Of a stretch of DNA of 9,340 nt, positions 1 through 6,093 are shown piece by piece (within the stretch, counting starts at the first letter, position 1; each line of letters opens with the position of its first letter). The notes under the pieces are model-generated. The model was not told where the DNA came from. It was given only the letters and a program-made list of their open reading frames with translations, and ran no database searches. The DNA is from an uncultured Akkermansia sp. (GTDB lineage: Bacteria; Verrucomicrobiota; Verrucomicrobiia; Verrucomicrobiales; Akkermansiaceae), in the NCBI GenBank assembly GCA_904501955.1, contig CAJGCY010000097.1:1-9340 (forward strand), given 5' to 3'. A program made the position numbers and the translations under genes.

Positions 1-44
1 CAAAGTACTGACACGGCAAAAGGGAGCGGGGGCGGATTTTTGCC

Positions 45-73
45 TTGCGGGGAGGGGAGGAATAAGGTAGAAT
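45..73 (+). promoter_or_regulatory. Putative sigma70-type promoter of dnaX
   Basis: TTGCGG (45-50) and TAGAAT (68-73) are separated by exactly 17 nt. A transcript would be expected to start near 80-81, which coincides with the GTG start codon of dnaX, so the mRNA may be leaderless. The alternative is that transcription enters from upstream of the window and the G-rich stretch GGGGAGGGGAGG at 49-60 or AAGG at 64-67 helps ribosome binding. The match is by eye only. Confidence 0.45.
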
Positions 74-80
74 ACACAGC

Positions 81-1961
81 GTGAGTTATCAGGTTTTTGC
101 CAGAAAGTACAGACCGCGCACCTTTAAGGATGTGTTGGGGCAGGATCACGTCGTGCGTACGCTTTGCAACGCCATCGAGCAGCAGCGTTTGGCGCACGCC
201 TACTTATTTGTAGGCCCCCGCGGCACGGGCAAAACCTCTACCGCGCGAATTTTTGCCAAAGCGCTCAACTGCACGGACGGCCCGAAGGTGGATTTTGACC
301 CGGATGAGGACGTGTGCATGGAGATTGCGGAGGGCCGCAGCTTGGACGTGCAGGAGATTGACGGCGCCTCCAACCGCGGCATCGACAACATCCGCGACCT
401 GCGTGACAATGTGCAGTTTGCGCCCACACGCGGCAAATACCGCATCATTTACATTGACGAGGTGCACATGCTGACCAAGGAATCCTTCAACGCCTTGCTC
501 AAGACGCTGGAGGAGCCGCCGGCACACGTCATGTTCATTTTCGCGACGACGGAACCGCACAAGATTCTGCCGACCATTCTGTCGCGTTGCCAGCGCTTCG
601 ACCTGCGCCCGATTCCGACCAACATCATTGCAGACCACTTGGTGAACATCGCGGCGAATGAGGGGGTAACCCTCACCCCGCAGGCAGCATACGCCATCGC
701 CACCGTGGCAGAGGGCGGCATGCGTGATGCGCAGTCCATGCTCGACCAGCTGGTTTCCTTCTGCGGCAACCACATTGATGAGCAGAACGTGAACGACATT
801 TTCGGCGTAACCGGGCGTGACACCGTAGCGAAGGCACTGGCCTACATGCTGGACCGCCAGCTGCCGAGCCTGCTGCACTTGGTGCACGAGCTGGCGGAGG
901 CCGGGCGCGACATGGGGCAGCTGCTCTCCGAGCTGATGGGCGCCGTGCGTGAGCTGCTCATCACCAAAGTAGCCCCGCAAGAAGCTACCGCCACCCTGCC
1001 CGAGCAATGGCGAGAAACACTCAGCACCCTGCTGGCGCGCACCCCGACGGACAAAATCATCCGCCTGATGGAGGTGCTCTCACGCGCGGAGGAACAGATG
1101 CGCTGGAGCACCAACAAGCGCTTATACTTGGAGATGGGGCTCATACAAGCCGTGCACTCCCTAGCGGAGGCGAACATCAGCGACATCATCCGCGCGCTCA
1201 ACGGCGCCCCGCTGCCGGATACCCCCATCGCCACCACCATGCTGCCCCCGGTGTGCACTACAGCTGCACCCGCAACAACACTTCCCCCTACACCGGCCCC
1301 CGCACCGGCTCCGCAAATGCAGCCCCCTGCACCACAGCAGCCGGCTCCCGCTCCGGCACCTGCTCCGGAGCCCGTAGCCGTACACCAAAACATAGACATG
1401 CCGCCGGGGCTGGAGCCCATCGATGATAACCCGCCCTTGTTCGACATGCCGGAGGAGCCTGTGGCTGCTGCCGTAGCCACGGAGCGCCCCCTCACTGCGG
1501 AGGATTGGGAAGCCGTGCTGGCGGAGGCGCGAGAGGAATCCCCCATCAGCGCCAGCATGCTGGGGCAAACGCTCTTCATCAGCGATGATGAGGGGCTGAT
1601 AGTCATCGGCATACACCCGGATGACATGGACACACGCGACGCCCTGCTCGGCGAGAGCATCGGCCAGCTCATTATTGAGAAAGCCCGCGCTCGCTGTGGC
1701 CGCAATGTGAACCTGCGCATCGTGTCCGATGCCAGCATAGCAGCCCCCGTGCCGGTAGAAATCATTGCCCCGCCCAAGTTTGAGGAGGTAGCCCCTGCTC
1801 CGGCACCCAAGCCGGCGCCCAAGCCCGCCCCGGCACCTGCCCAGCAGGAAGAAAAAGCTGCTGCCCCGGCCTCCCTGAAACCCACGGAGGAAGAGTTCTA
1901 CCACGACCCGCTCATTGAGCAGGCGCTCAAAACCTTCCACGCCACTCTCATTAAAAACTGA
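81..1961 (+). CDS. dnaX: DNA polymerase III subunit gamma/tau (DnaX)
   Basis: This is the ATPase motor subunit of the clamp loader, which opens the sliding clamp and ties it to the replicative polymerase in the cytoplasm. It is 626 aa with a GTG start, placed there because MSYQVFARKYRP is the conserved family N-terminus. Visible motifs: Walker A GPRGTGKTS (45-53), Walker B IIYIDEVHML (122-131), sensor 1 around FIFATTEPHK (152-161), the SRC arginine-finger motif at 168-170 and sensor 2 GGMRDAQS (212-219). The helical collar spans about 240-365. A Pro/Ala-rich linker (about 385-430) leads to a C-terminal domain (about 470-550), a second Pro/Ala-rich stretch and a tail with FYHDPLIEQALKTF. Oddity: the usual four-cysteine zinc module keeps only C64 and C79. 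I saw no convincing tau/gamma frameshift site, so only a tau-like form is predicted. It is first in a likely operon, 17 nt ahead of ebfC. Confidence 0.97.
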   Translation: MSYQVFARKYRPRTFKDVLGQDHVVRTLCNAIEQQRLAHAYLFVGPRGTGKTSTARIFAKALNCTDGPKVDFDPDEDVCMEIAEGRSLDVQEIDGASNRGIDNIRDLRDNVQFAPTRGKYRIIYIDEVHMLTKESFNALLKTLEEPPAHVMFIFATTEPHKILPTILSRCQRFDLRPIPTNIIADHLVNIAANEGVTLTPQAAYAIATVAEGGMRDAQSMLDQLVSFCGNHIDEQNVNDIFGVTGRDTVAKALAYMLDRQLPSLLHLVHELAEAGRDMGQLLSELMGAVRELLITKVAPQEATATLPEQWRETLSTLLARTPTDKIIRLMEVLSRAEEQMRWSTNKRLYLEMGLIQAVHSLAEANISDIIRALNGAPLPDTPIATTMLPPVCTTAAPATTLPPTPAPAPAPQMQPPAPQQPAPAPAPAPEPVAVHQNIDMPPGLEPIDDNPPLFDMPEEPVAAAVATERPLTAEDWEAVLAEAREESPISASMLGQTLFISDDEGLIVIGIHPDDMDTRDALLGESIGQLIIEKARARCGRNVNLRIVSDASIAAPVPVEIIAPPKFEEVAPAPAPKPAPKPAPAPAQQEEKAAAPASLKPTEEEFYHDPLIEQALKTFHATLIKN

Positions 1962-1978
1962 TACCTAACACACCATTT

Positions 1979-2281
1979 ATGAACCTGCAAAAACTCATGA
2001 AACAGGCTCAGGCCATGCAGGCCAATATGGCCAATGCCCAAGCCCGCCTCGCTGAAAAAAGCTACACCGCCGAAACTGCCGGTGGCAAAATCAAGGTAAC
2101 GGCCAACGGTACCGGCATGGTGACTGCCCTGAGCATCGACCCTGCTGTTATCGACCCTGACGACGCAGAATTCCTCTCCACCTTGGTACTCAAGGCTGTG
2201 CAAGACGCGCTCAACGGCTCCAAAGAAATGGCCGACGCTGAGATGCGCAAAGTAACGGGAGGCTTGGGCTTCCCCATGTAA
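1979..2281 (+). CDS. ebfC: YbaB/EbfC family nucleoid-associated protein
   Basis: This 100-aa protein belongs to the YbaB/EbfC family of small dimeric DNA-binding, nucleoid-associated proteins. Recognisable features are the N-terminal helix MNLQKLMKQAQAMQANM, the central strand region (GGKIKVTANG, then MVTALSIDP), the helix LSTLVLKAVQDALN and the glycine-rich end KVTGGLGFPM. Length and layout match the family. It follows dnaX by 17 nt, the classical dnaX-ybaB pairing, and is probably co-transcribed. recR, the common third member of this cluster, is not in the window. The ATG has no Shine-Dalgarno sequence in front of it; the leader is A/C/T-rich. The gene symbol reflects family membership; the in vivo role is not shown by sequence alone. 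Confidence 0.95.
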   Translation: MNLQKLMKQAQAMQANMANAQARLAEKSYTAETAGGKIKVTANGTGMVTALSIDPAVIDPDDAEFLSTLVLKAVQDALNGSKEMADAEMRKVTGGLGFPM

Positions 2282-2282
2282 C

Positions 2283-2299
2283 CCCCGCTTACGGCGGGG
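2283..2299 (+). other. Small GC hairpin after ebfC
   Basis: CCCCGC (2283-2288) can pair with GCGGGG (2294-2299) around a five-base loop. No T-run follows, so it is not a typical intrinsic terminator. It could be a partial attenuator or an mRNA-processing or stability element between ebfC and the exporter genes. Confidence 0.3.
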
Positions 2300-2318
2300 C
2301 ACCGCCACCCACCACACC

Positions 2319-3332
2319 ATGCGCTGTTCCTTATTGAGTTTCCTACTGGGAGTCACCGCCCTGCATGCTGCTGCGGAGAGCATTGTCGTCGGCAAATATC
2401 CGGCAAAAATCGTGCCGCAGCAAATCAGCGAAATCTCCCTGCCGGAAAATGGCTTGCTCAGCGACTTGGCGGATGAAACGCAGCACCAGCAGGTGGATGC
2501 CGTCATCGCCATCATCAATAAGGAACAGACTGCGGAAGAACGCGAAAACCTGGAGCTTAAAATTGCCCGAGAGCGCATCTCGCTCACGGATGACATGCGC
2601 AAGCTGCAAGCCCAGCGCCGGCAAGTTAAGTTCTACCTCTCCCTCAGCAAAGAGGAGCGCCGTTACAACACGGATTTCAAGTCGGACCCCAACCCGCCCA
2701 CGCAAGAATCCCTCAAGGATATTGATGAGCGCATTGCCCTGCTGCAAAAGGAGTTGGACTCACTCGAGCGACGCCACACCAAGGAGTTTGACCGCAAGCA
2801 CAACCCGCTCACCCTGCGCATGCCCTTCAGCGGGCGCCTGCAGTACAACGTCATCTTGCCGGAGGACCGCTCCAAGCCCTTCCGCCTACCGGAGGTCGGC
2901 GGGCGCAGCTTCGCCACCGTGTGTGATGACTCCGCCTTTTACATCACCATTGCCCTCAGCGAGGGGAGCAACGCCCTGCTCAAGCCGGAGAACTTCAGCG
3001 TAACCGTCTCCCTGCCGGAGGGGCAGCAGCTCCGCGGTGAGTTTGCCTTCCGCCGAGTGGAGCGCCAAGCCAGCACGGACCTGCTCGCATACTACTTCCG
3101 CGTACCGGCAGATGCCCATGACCGCGCCTACTCCATGCTGGGCGGCAAATACACCGCCACCCTGCACTATGAGGCGGGCAGCGGCATCACCCGCGTCAGC
3201 AAAGCCACCTTAGCCACCCACCCGAAGGCGGAGCAATGCAGCGATTGGGAGGAGCTCATCTCCATAGCCTACCCCGACCACAACATCGTCGTCATCGGCG
3301 CGAAAGACATCATTTTGCGGCCCAAGCAATAA
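2319..3332 (+). CDS. HlyD/MacA-like periplasmic adaptor (membrane fusion protein)
   Basis: This 337-aa protein is probably exported. Residues 1-19 form a short hydrophobic signal peptide ending LHAAA. Its architecture matches the periplasmic adaptors of tripartite exporters. The first half of a split lipoyl domain is at about 28-55 (KIVPQQISEISLPENGLL). A charged heptad-rich coiled-coil hairpin follows at about 60-160. The second lipoyl half is at about 165-208 (LRMPFSGRLQYN, then FATVCDDSAFYIT), and a beta-rich membrane-proximal region occupies 208-337. I infer the function from this layout and from the ABC ATPase and FtsX-like permease directly downstream; overall similarity to characterised MacA is low. 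No outer-membrane TolC-type gene is in the window. The ATG has no Shine-Dalgarno sequence, only an A/C-rich leader. It would link the inner-membrane pump to an outer-membrane exit, with unknown substrate. Confidence 0.72.
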   Translation: MRCSLLSFLLGVTALHAAAESIVVGKYPAKIVPQQISEISLPENGLLSDLADETQHQQVDAVIAIINKEQTAEERENLELKIARERISLTDDMRKLQAQRRQVKFYLSLSKEERRYNTDFKSDPNPPTQESLKDIDERIALLQKELDSLERRHTKEFDRKHNPLTLRMPFSGRLQYNVILPEDRSKPFRLPEVGGRSFATVCDDSAFYITIALSEGSNALLKPENFSVTVSLPEGQQLRGEFAFRRVERQASTDLLAYYFRVPADAHDRAYSMLGGKYTATLHYEAGSGITRVSKATLATHPKAEQCSDWEELISIAYPDHNIVVIGAKDIILRPKQ

Positions 3333-3349
3333 CGTCCCCACCCAGCACC

Positions 3350-3982
3350 ATGGAATTGGTCTGCCAGCATGTGAGTTTCTCCTACCACCGCAACGCGCCG
3401 GTCATCACGGATTTCTCACACGTGTTCCGCCCCGGCATCACCATCCTGAAAGGCTACTCCGGCTCCGGCAAAACCACTTTGCTCAAGCTCCTTGCGGGGT
3501 ACCTGAAAGCCACGCAGGGGAGCATCCTTACCCCCACGGGGCGCAAGGTAACGAGCCGCAACTACCACCGGCGTGATGTAGCCTACATGTTCCAAGGCAT
3601 TAACCTACTGCCACTCATGAGCGTAGAGCGCAATCTACGCCTCGCGGCGGAGATGGCCGTACTCCCCTCCGCGGAGTGGAAGCCACGTGTAGAGCAACTG
3701 CTCACGGACCTGGGCTTGCAGGAACTGCGCCACCGTAGGGCGGACAAGCTCTCCGGCGGCCAAGCACAGCGCGCGGCCCTGGCGCGCACCCTCATGAAAG
3801 ATGCCCCCACCGTCTTGCTGGATGAGCCCACCTCCGGCTTGGACGACGCCAACACGGACATCATCAAAAAACTCATCTCGCAGAATGCCACACGGCACAT
3901 CTGCATCATCAGCACCCACGACAGCCGCCTCCTCGAACTGGCAGATGAAATCATTGATTTTGACAGTCCTGTATCTTGCTAA
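3350..3982 (+). CDS. ABC transporter ATP-binding protein (MacB/LolD class)
   Basis: This 210-aa protein is a complete nucleotide-binding domain powering the exporter encoded by its neighbours, on the cytoplasmic face of the inner membrane. Motifs in order: Walker A GYSGSGKTT (35-43), Q-loop FQG with Q82, signature LSGGQ (134-138), Walker B VLLDEP (155-160), D-loop SGLD (162-165) and the switch histidine H190 in STHD. All catalytic residues are present. I chose the ATG at 3350 because MELVCQHVSFSY is the typical beginning of this fold; the open frame extends further upstream, but only inside the adaptor gene. It begins 17 nt after the adaptor stop and its end overlaps the permease start, which points to translational coupling. 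The short C-terminus without extra domains fits LolD/MacB/FtsE-type ATPases. The substrate is unknown. Confidence 0.93.
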   Translation: MELVCQHVSFSYHRNAPVITDFSHVFRPGITILKGYSGSGKTTLLKLLAGYLKATQGSILTPTGRKVTSRNYHRRDVAYMFQGINLLPLMSVERNLRLAAEMAVLPSAEWKPRVEQLLTDLGLQELRHRRADKLSGGQAQRAALARTLMKDAPTVLLDEPTSGLDDANTDIIKKLISQNATRHICIISTHDSRLLELADEIIDFDSPVSC

Positions 3983-5081
3983 AGATACCCTCCACCGCTG
4001 GATGGCGCGCGTGTCGAGCCCACTGGCACGCGTGCTGGTCGTGTTTTCCCTCACGCTGGCAGCTCTATGCGGCATGGGTAGCTACGCCATCTCCGCGAAA
4101 ATCGTCAAAGATAAAATCATGGCACGCGGTGGTGACACCATCGTCATCTCCACCTCAGCCTCCACCGAGCAACCGCACGCCTACCCCTCACGCCAAGAAT
4201 TACAACAACTCGTAGGCTGTGAATCATACATCCTGCAAAGCTGCGGCAGTGCTCAGGGGGAAGATGGCCGCATCGTCCCCATCTACAGCTTCGACTTCGG
4301 CAGATTAGCCCAATTTCAACCCCTGCTCAATGACGGGGGCGCGCCTACCATCCTCATCAGCCATAATACCAAACAACGAGTAGGCCCCACCACCGTCACC
4401 CTGCGCCGTGAGTCCTATACCGTCGGGGCAAAAAAACTGCCCAAGCAGCACCTCCTCAACCGCCTCATCCACCAGCGCGCGCTCATCGTTCCTCCCCATC
4501 ACCTCCCGCAGACGGACAACAACACGGTATCACACACCATCCTCCTCAAACTCAACAATTTTCGCACAGCGGAGGATATTAGGCGCGTAGAGCAATACTT
4601 CACCAACTTCCTACGGCTGGATGGCAACCAATTTCACATCATCTCCGCAGCCCCCATCATGGATGAGCTGGAGGACGCCCTCAACAAACAACTGCAGTGC
4701 CGCCTCGCCTTCTGTCTGGGCATCAGCGTCATCGTCGGCATCCTACTTACTGCTTTGGCCGGCATCGAGTACCGCCAAAACGAGTACATCTACACGCTGA
4801 TGAAGAGCTTCGGCATACGCCCCATCTTACTCGTAGCTGCCTTTATTACGGAAAACCTCATCCTGGTCGGGGCATCTGCCGCGGCGGCGCTCGCCGTCTT
4901 CATGGAGGCGCAAAGCTACATCGTGCTCAACCTCCTCAAACTCGGCAACTACAGCATTACCCTGCCGGAAATCATGACCGAGCTGCAACTCATCGCCGCC
5001 ACCCTCCTCGCCTGCGTCTTCATTTCCGCCATTCCCGTCCTCTTTGCGGCCAACAGAGACATCGGACGCGTCCTGAAATAA
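3945..5081 (+). CDS. FtsX/MacB-like ABC transporter permease
   Basis: This 378-aa inner-membrane permease has the four-helix topology of the MacB/LolC/FtsX superfamily. TM1 is at about 28-51 (ARVLVVFSLTLAALCGMGSY). A periplasmic domain of about 200 residues follows. TM2 is at about 254-275 (AFCLGISVIVGILLTALAGI), TM3 at 294-318 and TM4 at 346-369 (LQLIAATLLACVFISAIPVL). The C-terminal FtsX-type core includes the cytoplasmic loop with EYIYTLMKSFGIRP after TM2, where such permeases contact the ATPase. I chose the ATG at 3945, which overlaps the ATPase gene by 38 nt. A TTG at 3960 is an alternative and would still overlap. Together with the two preceding genes it makes a MacAB-like tripartite exporter, minus the outer-membrane channel. 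No clear terminator directly follows the stop codon. Confidence 0.85.
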   Translation: MKSLILTVLYLAKDTLHRWMARVSSPLARVLVVFSLTLAALCGMGSYAISAKIVKDKIMARGGDTIVISTSASTEQPHAYPSRQELQQLVGCESYILQSCGSAQGEDGRIVPIYSFDFGRLAQFQPLLNDGGAPTILISHNTKQRVGPTTVTLRRESYTVGAKKLPKQHLLNRLIHQRALIVPPHHLPQTDNNTVSHTILLKLNNFRTAEDIRRVEQYFTNFLRLDGNQFHIISAAPIMDELEDALNKQLQCRLAFCLGISVIVGILLTALAGIEYRQNEYIYTLMKSFGIRPILLVAAFITENLILVGASAAAALAVFMEAQSYIVLNLLKLGNYSITLPEIMTELQLIAATLLACVFISAIPVLFAANRDIGRVLK

Positions 5082-5122
5082 CGGCATTTTTTGTCAGTAT
5101 GTCACAAGTACGCACTTTTAGC

Positions 5123-5150
5123 TTGCTTTCCCTCACCAATATGATATAAA
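5123..5150 (+). promoter_or_regulatory. Putative promoter of the DUF6941 gene
   Basis: TTGCTT (5123-5128) and TATAAA (5145-5150) are separated by 16 nt in an AT-rich stretch. The predicted transcript start near 5157 gives a leader of about 70 nt that contains the hairpin at 5165-5184. The match is by eye. Confidence 0.5.
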
Positions 5151-5164
5151 TCTGACATTCATTT

Positions 5165-5184
5165 CCTCTGATTCTATTCAGAGG
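5165..5184 (+). promoter_or_regulatory. Leader hairpin followed by a T-rich stretch
   Basis: CCTCTGA (5165-5171) pairs perfectly with TCAGAGG (5178-5184) around the loop TTCTAT. GGCTGTTTTCTT follows. The hairpin lies between the predicted promoter and the start codon at 5228. It could terminate read-through from the exporter operon, act as an attenuator, or protect the 5' end of an abundant mRNA. After it, the leader is A/C-rich (ACACACAAACACACACA) and has no Shine-Dalgarno sequence. Confidence 0.5.
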
Positions 5185-5227
5185 GGCTGTTTTCTTAACC
5201 TTAACACACAAACACACACATCTGATT

Positions 5228-5638
5228 ATGGATACTCAAGTTGCCGTACTTTGCGACTATGCCGCTGACTATCAGGGCAAGCTCTGCGTGCAGGGTGCTT
5301 TCGACACTCTGTTTGCCCGCCAGTTCCCCGTTGTTCACCCCGCCTGCGCTCTGGCTCTCCGCCTGTGCCTCGTTCCCGAGGACATCGGTGACCACAAGCT
5401 CGGCATCTCCATCGTTGACGAGGACGGCGTTGCTCTTGATCCGGAGCGCATGCCCATTATTGGCGACCTCAAGGTTGCTCTTCCCGAGGGCACTTCCTTC
5501 TTCACCCGCAACCTCATCATGAACTTCCAGGGTCTCAAGTTCGAGAAGGCCGGCACCTACTCCGTCGACCTCACCCTCGATGGCGAGCTCATCTCCAAGA
5601 CCCCCCTCCGCCTCGTTCAGGTTGCTCAGGAGGCCTAA
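5228..5638 (+). CDS. DUF6941 family protein, function unknown
   Basis: This 136-aa protein has no signal peptide or membrane segment, so it is predicted to be cytoplasmic. The pattern AVLCDYAADYQGKLCVQGAFD near the N-terminus, then FPVVHPACALALRLCL (33-48), and the ending YSVDLTLDGELISKTPLRLV (111-130) resemble DUF6941 proteins, which look like a single beta-sandwich domain. No catalytic motif is evident and I do not assign a function. Codon use is strongly biased to GTT, GCT, CTC, CGC, AAG, TCC and ACC and differs from the neighbouring genes. Together with its own promoter, leader hairpin and terminators, this suggests high expression as a single-gene unit. The ATG at 5228 is supported by the MDTQVAVLCDYA start, with no Shine-Dalgarno sequence. 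The family name comes from memory of its characteristic N-terminus and should be treated as probable. Confidence 0.8.
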   Translation: MDTQVAVLCDYAADYQGKLCVQGAFDTLFARQFPVVHPACALALRLCLVPEDIGDHKLGISIVDEDGVALDPERMPIIGDLKVALPEGTSFFTRNLIMNFQGLKFEKAGTYSVDLTLDGELISKTPLRLVQVAQEA

Positions 5639-5665
5639 TCTCCCTTCAAATCACCACTTATACGT

Positions 5666-5699
5666 CCCCTCACCGCCCCGCGGTGAGGGGTATTTTCAT
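5666..5699 (+). terminator. Intrinsic terminator of the DUF6941 gene
   Basis: CCCCTCACCG (5666-5675) pairs perfectly with CGGTGAGGGG (5681-5690) around a CCCCG loop. TATTTTCATT follows. It begins 27 nt after the stop codon. Confidence 0.85.
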
Positions 5700-5739
5700 T
5701 TCTATTCACGCGTTCCGCGAGCGGCAAAATCAAAAATTA

Positions 5740-5771
5740 AAAGGGATGCCCGGTCGCCCGGGCATCCTTTT
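5740..5771. terminator. Second, bidirectional-looking terminator
   Basis: GGATGCCCG (5744-5752) pairs with CGGGCATCC (5759-5767). The stem is flanked by an A-run on the left (AAAA, 5739-5742) and a T-run on the right (TTTT, 5768-5771), so it could act on either strand. It backs up the terminator at 5666-5699. No convergent minus-strand gene is visible to its right, so it may be a relic of one that was replaced. Confidence 0.75.
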
Positions 5772-5772
5772 A

Positions 5773-6093
5773 ACTTACTACCTTATGAAACTCAGCAGCT
5801 CTCTCTTCCGCGGGGCGATGCTCTCTCCTTCATCACCATCCGCAAACTGCTGACATAGTATATGACAACGCTCGCGCCGTTTCGTTCAATCTTTTTTTCA
5901 TTTTTTTGTTTTTTTCTGGATGTTTTGAAATATTTTAAGGTAAGGACGGGCATTGCAGTCCCGAAAAACGAACATACAACTTGATATTTTGTTTGTATGT
6001 GTTAGTATTTCTCCTGTAAAAGCAGTATGTTGTGTATACGCATATGAATGCAGCCGGGTACATTCTGCTTGTCAAACGGCGGTAAATGTTATT
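5773..6093. other. AT-rich intergenic region without a supported gene
   Basis: This 320-bp stretch separates the high-GC core from the low-GC acyltransferase gene. It contains three T7 tracts at 5892-5898, 5901-5907 and 5909-5915, which are likely to bend the DNA. It also has a possible promoter at 5981-6008 and a 22-codon open frame at 5785-5853 that I do not consider a gene. The acyltransferase frame stays open back to a TTG at 5953, but the residues encoded before 6094 do not look like part of the family. Confidence 0.6.
5981..6008 (+). promoter_or_regulatory. Possible promoter of the acyltransferase gene
   Basis: TTGATA (5981-5986) and TAGTAT (6003-6008) are separated by 16 nt. Transcription would start near 6015, about 80 nt ahead of the ATG at 6094. 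The region is AT-rich, so chance matches are likely and this is only a candidate. Confidence 0.35.

Noticed and set aside
1845..1862. GAAGAAAAAGC as a possible DnaX frameshift site producing gamma.
   Set aside because: In the zero frame it reads GAA GAA AAA GCT, which does not fit X XXY YYZ slippage, and it lies only about 35 codons before the stop.
842..1885. Long minus-strand open frame of 347 codons opposite dnaX (and another at 204-1007).
   Set aside because: They mirror the GC-rich, Pro/Ala-rich codons of dnaX; the residues are low-complexity Gly/Ala/Ser with no motif, and dnaX is certain.
3236..3349. N-terminal extension of the ABC ATPase to 3236.
   Set aside because: It lies inside the adaptor gene and encodes Arg/His-rich residues; the ABC fold begins at the ATG at 3350.
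5082..5100. Terminator of the exporter operon at GGCATTTTTTG.
   Set aside because: The T6 run has no hairpin in front; GGACGCGTCC at 5064-5073 is a palindrome with no loop.
5785..5853. 22-codon open frame beginning MKLSSSLFRGAML after the second terminator.
   Set aside because: Too short, no ribosome-binding site and no recognisable continuation; at most a gene remnant.
5580..5858. 92-codon open frame overlapping the end of the DUF6941 gene.
   Set aside because: It crosses two terminators and its protein has no pattern; it is a shadow frame.
5953..6093. Acyltransferase start at TTG 5953.
   Set aside because: The 47 extra residues are Cys-rich and unlike the family, and a promoter-like element lies within them; the ATG at 6094 fits better.
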